NCBI GenBank assembly: GCA_021789565.1
Contig: JAJYJL010000135.1
Location: 1-11,191, forward strand
Origin: Acidobacteriota bacterium
Lineage (GTDB): Bacteria > Acidobacteriota > Terriglobia > UBA7540
Length of the DNA: 11,191 nucleotides
Reading direction: 5' to 3'
Positions 6,659 to 11,191 of this stretch are shown here, piece by piece; positions within the stretch are counted from its first letter, which is position 1; each line of letters opens with the position of its first letter. The notes beneath the pieces are model-generated. The model was not told the DNA's origin. It was given only the letters and a program-made list of their open reading frames with translations, and did not search any database. Made by a program: the position numbers and the translations under genes.

Positions 6659-7552
6659 CTACGGATTCTTCCACGGCTTTCCGGGGGCGAGTTGGTAGTC
6701 GCCCTCGCCTGTCCAATCGACAAACGTGACGGACAGGTTGTCGCCGATGCGCGGTATATGGCGATAAAACCATGCCTGAGAAGGGTGTGGGAACTTGGGC
6801 GCGTTCGGATAATCTGTCGCCTTGATTTCGTCAGGCGGGCCGTAAGCAATGTACATGTGGCCGCGATCACTCTTCCATCCGGGATAGCCCGCGGCAAAGT
6901 GAACGTCCGCGTAACGGACGCGTCGGTAGAATTCCTCCTTAAAAGCATTCCTCTTGCTGCCGGGCGTGGGATTGCGCCGCTCCCAGAACTGCTGGATGAA
7001 CATAGCGCGCTCTTCGTCGGTAGCGAGCTTTTCAAAGGCCGCGCGTTCCCGCGGATTGATGATGTAGCTGACGGGACCTTTCAGCCAGTCCCTAGACGGA
7101 GAAGTTTCAGCCGGGCGTACCTGCCGCTCAGTGGCGGCGAGAGCTTGCCGTGCTTGCGGCCACGCGGCCATGCCCAAGGCGGCGGTGGCAATCAGAATCA
7201 CTCCGGCCAGCACGGGCGCCCATCCGCCAGCGGGGCGTTGCGGGTGGAGCAACCGTCGAATGCGTTTCACCAGGCTTCCTCCTTTTGCTGCCAGACCCGG
7301 CTCGCGGCCGTCCCCGCGCCTTTGTTCGAGCGTGGCCAGCGCCAGGGCGTATCCATGCGCGTCGCCGCACAGCGCCACCGCCACATCGTCACAGCAGCTT
7401 TCACGTTCATTGCGAATCACGCGGCTGATCCACCAGGCCGCCGGGTGGTAGAAAAACAGGCATTCCGCGGCGCGCTGCATCACGTTCACCAGGTAGTCAC
7501 AGCGGCGGTGTGCCGGTGCCGGTTCTTCTTTAGAGAAAGGGCCGGCGCTCAT
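6659..7552 (-). pseudogene. 5'-truncated M56 (BlaR1-like) peptidase fused to a GWxTD domain
   Basis: The open frame gives 297 residues. Residues about 15-80 are the second half of an M56/BlaR1-type membrane peptidase domain: H-R-R-C-D-Y-L-V-N-V-M-Q-R (15-27), F-Y-H-P-A-A-W-W (34-41) and the N-E-R-E-S-C-C-D-D-V-A-V-A stretch (48-60). A membrane helix follows at about 112-130, then a GWxTD domain (about 155-290) with E-R-A-M-F-I-Q-Q-F-W-E-R-R-N-P-T-P (181-197), the signature as G-W-K-S-D-R-G (225-231, Ser for the usual Thr) and Y-I-A-Y-G-P-P-D. Family members normally carry several N-terminal membrane helices and the HExxH zinc motif just before R-R-x-D-Y. Here that place reads P-A-P-A-H and the frame meets a stop at 7564, so peptidase activity should be lost. 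The apparent start ATG lies inside a 23-bp repeat and is probably not original. The GWxTD part has no stops and may still be expressed. There is no BlaI-type repressor next to it. Confidence 0.75.
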
Positions 7553-7567
7553 AGAGTGCGGTTACAG
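7545..7567. repeat. 23-bp hairpin repeat, copy 2
   Basis: Same orientation as 6588-6610, with three differences. It begins GCGCTC-ATA-GAGTGC, where the stem keeps a G-T pair, and ends G-GTTACAG. It covers the apparent start codon of the truncated M56-GWxTD gene and ends 15 nt before the dut stop, exactly at the point where the peptidase homology breaks off. Confidence 0.6.
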
Positions 7568-7582
7568 GATGTTCCGCCTGAG

Positions 7583-8017
7583 TTACTTGCCCGTACTTCC
7601 GAAGCCGCGCATATTTCGCGGAGTCTCCGACAGCGACTCGGCCTCATAGAACTCCGCTTCAATGCGACTGACAATACGGAGTTGGGCGATCCGGTCCCCC
7701 GGACTTATCTCGAAGGGTGTGCTGCCCAGGTTCGTCATCACCACTTTGAGTTCCCCACGATAGCCGGAATCTATCACCCCTGCCAGCGTACAGATACCCT
7801 TGAGCGCCAATCCCGAGCGATCCTGGACCAGTGCGCCATACTCAGTAGGGAACTCAAAGGCCAGTCCCGTACCGACCGCCCTGGTCTCCCCGGCTGCCAA
7901 AGAAACCGCCTCTGCCGCATACAGATCAGCGGCGAGGTCGCCAAAAGGTCCTGAATGCGCATATCGGGGCAGTGCAGCGTTCGGGCGAAGCCTGGCAACC
8001 TTGATTGTGACCTTCAT
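7583..8017 (-). CDS. dut: dUTP diphosphatase (dUTPase)
   Basis: This enzyme hydrolyses dUTP to dUMP and pyrophosphate, keeping uracil out of DNA and supplying dUMP for thymidylate synthesis. The 144-residue length is that of the trimeric Dut family. The five motifs are in order: motif 1 D-L-A-A-D-L-Y-A (27-34), motif 2 D-R-S-G-L-A-L-K (66-73), motif 3 G-V-I-D-S-G-Y-R-G-E (80-89, catalytic Asp83 and base-stacking Tyr86), motif 4 G-D-R-I-A-Q-L (107-113) and the flexible C-terminal motif 5 R-G-F-G-S-T-G (137-143). Motif 2 usually starts P-R-S or S-R-S; Asp in the first place is mildly unusual. The ATG at 8017-8015 follows G-rich ribosome-binding sequence (GGGACGGTGATGG). The stop is 31 bp from the start of the degraded M56-GWxTD frame in the same direction, so read-through into it is likely. 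Confidence 0.96.
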   Translation of the reverse strand: MKVTIKVARLRPNAALPRYAHSGPFGDLAADLYAAEAVSLAAGETRAVGTGLAFEFPTEYGALVQDRSGLALKGICTLAGVIDSGYRGELKVVMTNLGSTPFEISPGDRIAQLRIVSRIEAEFYEAESLSETPRNMRGFGSTGK

Positions 8018-8095
8018 CCATCACCGTCCCTTTCCCGGGTCCCGGAGGCGATCACTTCGAGTTCGCTGCGGGTAACGACTTCCGCTTGTCATCTT

Positions 8096-8110
8096 ACCGG
8101 CTTCGCCGGT
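8096..8110. other. Small perfect hairpin upstream of dut
   Basis: ACCGGC (8096-8101), loop TTC, GCCGGT (8105-8110) is a 6-bp perfect inverted repeat about 80 bp before dut. No T-run follows on either strand. It may be a repeat unit or a dut leader structure. Confidence 0.3.
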
Positions 8111-8172
8111 TGATGTGAGCGGATGGCGAACAGTTGTCCGCCCGGCGGATTACCCTGCAGCCCCTCAGCGGG

Positions 8173-8203
8173 TCGCATACCCGGCGCATTATGCCATGTG
8201 TGC
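8173..8203. repeat. 31-bp interspersed repeat, copy A
   Basis: Matches 8543-8573 at 26 of 31 positions in direct orientation. The shared parts include TCGCA, GGCGCA and ATGCCATGTG. An open frame across it (8115-8504) has no other sign of being a gene. Confidence 0.55.
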
Positions 8204-8542
8204 GGTCCACGGGGCCAGTGGCGTTTTCTGGCGGCGTGCCACCGCCGGTTCTAGTTTGGGCATATACCCCCAGTTACGCTGCGCACAGACCGCCAGCGCA
8301 AGAATCATTCCTTCAATCACCCCATCGCAAATTACTCAATCATCCAATCATAAAGAGTCCGGAGAAAACATTTCGGGAACTTCCGGCGAGGCCATGGTGT
8401 CTATAGGTGCAGAAAGAGAAAAGCGCAGGAGCGAAAAGGTCCTTTTCACGAACCGAAGATCGACCGGAAGGGTAAGTAACAAAGTGGCGTTTCATCGCCG
8501 GTGACCCCGGCGGGACGGAACTTTCTTGGGAGATCGCGGGTG

Positions 8543-8573
8543 TCGCACACCTGGCGCAGGATGCCATGTGCGC
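8543..8573. repeat. 31-bp interspersed repeat, copy B
   Basis: Direct repeat of 8173-8203, offset by exactly 370 bp. In this copy CGCACA (8544-8549) and TGTGCG (8567-8572) form a perfect inverted pair; in copy A the same positions pair only through G-T pairs. Confidence 0.55.
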
Positions 8574-8609
8574 AGAGGAGTGAACTGGAACGCGGTTGCG
8601 CGCCCGCCT

Positions 8610-8638
8610 TTGACCGTCGCATTGCTTGTTGGTAGCAC
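8610..8638 (+). promoter_or_regulatory. Candidate promoter for the TonB-family gene
   Basis: TTGACC (8610-8615) is followed after 17 bp by TAGCAC (8633-8638), preceded by TGG as in an extended -10. A transcript would start about 45 nt before the ATG at 8690. The -35 and spacing are good, the -10 is weak. Confidence 0.33.
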
Positions 8639-8689
8639 AAATCGCTGACACCGCGACGCATGCTGAAGCCACGGTGGTGGAGGTGGAAG

Positions 8690-9709
8690 ATGCTCAGTGA
8701 CACTTTGCTCGATTCATCGCCAGCCCGTGAACCGGTGCTGCAGGGCCGGCACTGGCTGATTGCGGCCGCCGCGGCCTTCGCGGCATTCTGTTTGGCCTGG
8801 TTCGGGCTACCGCTGGTGGAGACACCGCAAACAAAAGTGCTGATGACGCAGGCGTCGGTCCTGGCGGCCGGGGTCGTCCTGTTCGCGCTGATGCTGGCCT
8901 ATGTATACGCAGACTCTCATCATTTGAGGCTGCGCACGTGGCCGTGGATCGCGCTGACCCTGCTGTTGAATTTCGGCGGCTTCATTGCTTACCTTGTTTA
9001 CAGCGCGGCCAAAACCAACAACTGGAAGCGCACAACTCTGCCGATCGCTTATATGATCGAGGTGATCGTGGTCGGCGTGATGGTGATCATTCCGCTGATC
9101 TACACGGAGGCGTTGCCGAAGGAGTCATGGTCTATCGTCTCGATTCCTCTTCCGCCGCCCGCCCCGCCACGGTCCACAGTTCCTCCCCGGGTGGCTGTTC
9201 AAAAGGTGAGCCTGGAGGAATTGGAGAGCCAGCCGAGAGTCATTCCGAAAACTATTCTCCAATTTAAACATCCGCCCCTTGCCCCTTCCAGCTACCCGGA
9301 AGTGGTGGGAAGCTTGCCGGGCATCAGCCCCGGTGGCCAATCGGACGGAGTAATTAACAGCATTATCAGGATGACCGCAGCGCCGCCACCACCGCCTCCG
9401 TCGAAGCCTCAGGCACCTCAACGCGTTTGGCGTGGCGGCGTTGTCGAAGCAGCCCGGCTGATCTATGGTCCCAAGCCGGAGTATCCTTCACTCGCTCGAA
9501 GAGCCCGGATCCAGGGCACCGTGCGGCTGGAAGCTCTGATTGCCACTGACGGCACGATCAAGGGCTTGAAAGTCATCAGCGGGCATCCGCTTCTTGTAAA
9601 AGCGGCGCTTGAAGCCGTTCAACAATGGCGATATCAACCGACACTCTTGAATGGTCAGCCCGTGGAAGTGGAAACCGAAATTGATGTGAACTTTACCCTG
9701 GAACAATAG
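8690..9709 (+). CDS. TonB-family energy transducer-like protein with multiple membrane helices
   Basis: The protein has 339 residues and four predicted membrane segments (about 22-44, 53-73, 84-104, 119-138), of which the third resembles the short PLDc_N-type membrane module. A Pro-rich periplasmic stretch follows (P-L-P-P-P-A-P-P at 153-160, A-P-P-P-P-P-P at 231-237). A TonB C-terminal domain closes it (about 255-337): Y-G-P-K-P-E-Y-P-S-L-A-R-R-A-R-I-Q-G-T-V-R-L, then A-T-D-G-T-I-K, then A-L-E-A-V-Q-Q-W-R-Y-Q-P. Classical TonB has one N-terminal helix and spans the periplasm to gate outer-membrane receptors using ExbB/ExbD. No exbB, exbD or receptor gene is in the window, so coupling to them is inferred, and a scaffold or signalling role is possible. 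The ATG at 8690 has GGAGG at 8679-8683; an in-frame ATG at 8660 has no ribosome-binding site. It is convergent with the ABC-F gene, 58 bp apart. Confidence 0.85.
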   Translation: MLSDTLLDSSPAREPVLQGRHWLIAAAAAFAAFCLAWFGLPLVETPQTKVLMTQASVLAAGVVLFALMLAYVYADSHHLRLRTWPWIALTLLLNFGGFIAYLVYSAAKTNNWKRTTLPIAYMIEVIVVGVMVIIPLIYTEALPKESWSIVSIPLPPPAPPRSTVPPRVAVQKVSLEELESQPRVIPKTILQFKHPPLAPSSYPEVVGSLPGISPGGQSDGVINSIIRMTAAPPPPPPSKPQAPQRVWRGGVVEAARLIYGPKPEYPSLARRARIQGTVRLEALIATDGTIKGLKVISGHPLLVKAALEAVQQWRYQPTLLNGQPVEVETEIDVNFTLEQ

Positions 9710-9767
9710 GGTCAAGCTGCAAAAATTACTCGGCGCTCACTCACGGTGCGACTGGATTTTCGTCGGT

Positions 9768-11191
9768 TCAGCTTTGGCCTGCAGACTCACCGAGTGCAAG
9801 CTCGATCTCTTCCCACTCGCGCATCATCTCATCGATTTCTTGCCGCAGCTCTTCGATTCGCCTGGAAAGCCGGATCGATTCTTCCGCGCTCTTGAAGTTT
9901 GCGAGCTCATGTTCACAGGAAGCAATTTCCGCTTCCCCGCGCGCGATCGCCTCTTCGAGCTCCTCACCGCGGTCCTGCATGCGGCGGAGCAGAATCGGAT
10001 TCAGTCTCTTCGCCTGCGCTTCCGGCTCTTTGGGGTTGCCGTCGCCATTGTCGCCGGCAGGCGCGGGAAGCGCCGGTTCAGGCTCCGGCTCGTCCGTGCG
10101 GAGGGTTTGTCCACTCTTTTGCCACAGATAATCTTCGTAATTGCCCGGATAGTCGTGGACTTCTCCGCCGCCGATCTCGAACACGCGCGTCGCCAGCTTG
10201 TCAATAAAGTAGCGGTCGTGCGAAACGAACACCAGCGTGCCCGTATATTTGCGCAACGCTTCGAGAAGCACGTCTTTGGCGCGCAGGTCCAGGTGGTTGG
10301 TAGGTTCATCGAGAAGAATAAAGTTGGCAGGACGCAGCAGCATTCGCGCCAGAGCGTAGCGATTGCGCTCCCCGCCGGAAAGCACGCCAATCCGTTTGTA
10401 AACTTCGTCGTCTGAAAACAGAAAACTCCCAAGCAGCGTGCGCAACTGCGTCTGGCCGCTCAGCGCCGCCGGCGCCACGCTGCCGATGTCATCAATCAGG
10501 CGCGACTCCGGATCAAGCGCCCTATACTGGTCCTGAGCAAAATAATCCACTTCCACGTTGTGGCCCAGGCGGATTTCACCCGCCGTCACCGGTTCCACGC
10601 CGGCCAGCAGCTTGATCAATGTCGATTTCCCGGCGCCGTTCACTCCCACCAGTGCCACGCGGTCGCCTCGGTTGACGATGAAGTTCACGCCCGCGAACAC
10701 GTGCTTCTCGCCATAGCTCTTGGCCACACCATGAAACTCGGCCACCATGCGTCCACTTGCCGGCGGTTGCGGGAACGAAAAGTGAATGGTTTTCTCATCC
10801 GGCGGCAGCTCGATTCGTTCGATTTTTTCCAGCTCTTTGATCCGGCTCTGCACCTGCCGCGCCTTCGTGGCCTGATAACGGAAGCGGTTGATGAATACTT
10901 CCAGATGGTGGATGCGTTCCTGCTGGTTCTTGTAAGCGGCTTCAAGCTGCGCTTTGCGCTCGTTTTTCTGCTTGAGGTAGCGCTCGTAGTTACCTGTGTA
11001 AAACCAGGCGCGCCGGTTCCAGATTTCCAGGATTCTATTCACTGTCACATCCAGAAAATAGCGGTCGTGCGAAACCAGAACGAAGGCGTGGGGATAACTC
11101 TCAAGATACTGTTCTAGCCAGTTGCGCGCTTCGAGATCGAGATGATTGGTGGGCTCATCGAGCAGCAGGAGGTTGGGCTTGATCAGCAGGA
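9768..11191 (-). CDS. ABC-F family ATPase (5' end beyond the window)
   Basis: ABC-F proteins are soluble, paired ATPases that act on the ribosome (translation quality control or antibiotic protection) or, in Uup-like members, on DNA-related processes. 473 residues are visible. The end of the first ATPase domain holds L-L-L-L-D-E-P-T-N-H-L-D-L-E-A and V-S-H-D-R-Y-F. Next is the family-defining charged helical linker (about 60-130 of the visible part, Y-T-G-N-Y-E-R-Y onward). The second ATPase domain has G-V-N-G-A-G-K-S-T (bases 10646-10620), the signature L-S-G-G-E (10382-10368), L-L-D-E-P-T-N-H-L-D-L and S-H-D-R-Y-F. After an acidic/Pro-rich spacer comes a C-terminal coiled coil (about 397-467) rich in Glu/Arg, resembling the Uup-type C-terminal arm. 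No membrane segment is seen. The reading frame continues past the right edge, so the internal ATG at 11048 is not the start. The subfamily cannot be settled from this part. Confidence 0.95.
   Translation of the reverse strand, partial: LLIKPNLLLLDEPTNHLDLEARNWLEQYLESYPHAFVLVSHDRYFLDVTVNRILEIWNRRAWFYTGNYERYLKQKNERKAQLEAAYKNQQERIHHLEVFINRFRYQATKARQVQSRIKELEKIERIELPPDEKTIHFSFPQPPASGRMVAEFHGVAKSYGEKHVFAGVNFIVNRGDRVALVGVNGAGKSTLIKLLAGVEPVTAGEIRLGHNVEVDYFAQDQYRALDPESRLIDDIGSVAPAALSGQTQLRTLLGSFLFSDDEVYKRIGVLSGGERNRYALARMLLRPANFILLDEPTNHLDLRAKDVLLEALRKYTGTLVFVSHDRYFIDKLATRVFEIGGGEVHDYPGNYEDYLWQKSGQTLRTDEPEPEPALPAPAGDNGDGNPKEPEAQAKRLNPILLRRMQDRGEELEEAIARGEAEIASCEHELANFKSAEESIRLSRRIEELRQEIDEMMREWEEIELALGESAGQS

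Larger units (their letters stand above)
8018..8689. other. 672-bp gene-free region with repeats, between divergent dut and the TonB-family gene
   Basis: No open frame here has both a good start and recognisable protein homology; those present run through the repeats and lack ribosome-binding sites. Visible structure: a perfect hairpin ACCGGC-TTC-GCCGGT at 8096-8110, two copies of a 31-bp repeat (8173-8203 and 8543-8573), an AT-richer segment at about 8300-8360, and a short inverted repeat GAAAAGG-T-CCTTTTC near 8434-8448. The rest is unassigned. Confidence 0.55.

Noticed and set aside
6692..7954. 420-codon plus-strand open frame opposite the GWxTD remnant and dut
   Set aside because: It is antisense to two recognisable coding frames, has no ribosome-binding site and no familiar domain. 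Long antisense frames are expected in GC-rich coding DNA.
8115..8504. 129-codon plus-strand frame in the dut-TonB gap
   Set aside because: It runs through repeat copy A, has no ribosome-binding site and no recognisable fold. It is more likely a translated repeat than a gene.
8173..8573. CRISPR-like array
   Set aside because: There are only two copies, 370 bp apart and diverged, with no regular spacers or cas genes.
9710..9767. Terminator between the convergent TonB-family and ABC-F genes
   Set aside because: Only AAGCTG and CAGCTT about 50 nt apart and weak GC pairings were seen. A short T-run on the minus strand (near 9720-9725) has no adjacent strong stem.
9774..10415. 213-codon plus-strand frame at the right
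   Set aside because: It is a shadow of the ABC-F second ATPase domain, whose motifs are all on the minus strand.

Overview
The window is a GC-rich bacterial chromosomal segment, most likely from an Acidobacteriota-type genome. This placement is an inference. It rests on a GWxTD domain joined to a BlaR1/M56-type membrane peptidase remnant, an ECF sigma factor grouped with a DUF4252 protein, a multi-pass 'energy transducer TonB' protein, and small interspersed hairpin repeats. The conserved genes (mutS, hpt, rpsT, holA, dut, an ABC-F ATPase) are ordinary housekeeping genes.

Layout. 1-1905 (minus) is the N-terminal three quarters of mutS, cut by the left edge inside its ATPase domain. 1989-2537 (minus) is hpt, in the same direction, with a possible separate mutS promoter between them. 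2616-2879 (plus) is rpsT with a GTG start, divergent from hpt, with a 7-bp inverted repeat over its likely promoter and leader. 2952-4004 (minus) is holA, convergent with rpsT. 4200-5791 (minus) is a tightly coupled three-gene unit: ECF sigma factor, small single-pass membrane protein (probable anti-sigma or accessory), and secreted DUF4252 protein. 6127-6480 (minus) is a four-helix membrane protein of unknown function. 6659-7552 (minus) is a 5'-truncated M56-peptidase/GWxTD fusion that has lost its HExxH zinc motif and lies between two copies of a 23-bp hairpin repeat. 7583-8017 (minus) is dut. 8018-8689 has no convincing gene but holds two copies of a different 31-bp repeat. 8690-9709 (plus) is a four-helix TonB-family protein. 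9768 to the right edge (minus) is an ABC-F ATPase missing its N-terminus.

How the parts fit. mutS, holA and dut all serve DNA replication or fidelity, and hpt is purine salvage, but apart from hpt-mutS they are not arranged as one operon. The sigma, membrane protein and DUF4252 genes form the clearest functional module: an ATGA start-stop overlap, then a 3-nt gap, implies co-translation. The region from 6.5 to 8.7 kb is the accessory part, with gene decay and repeat insertion between conserved genes. I saw no CRISPR array, tRNA, rRNA, transposase or phage gene. No wholly new system is evident. The best leads are the sigma operon, whose second gene lacks a zinc-finger anti-sigma motif, and the two repeat families.
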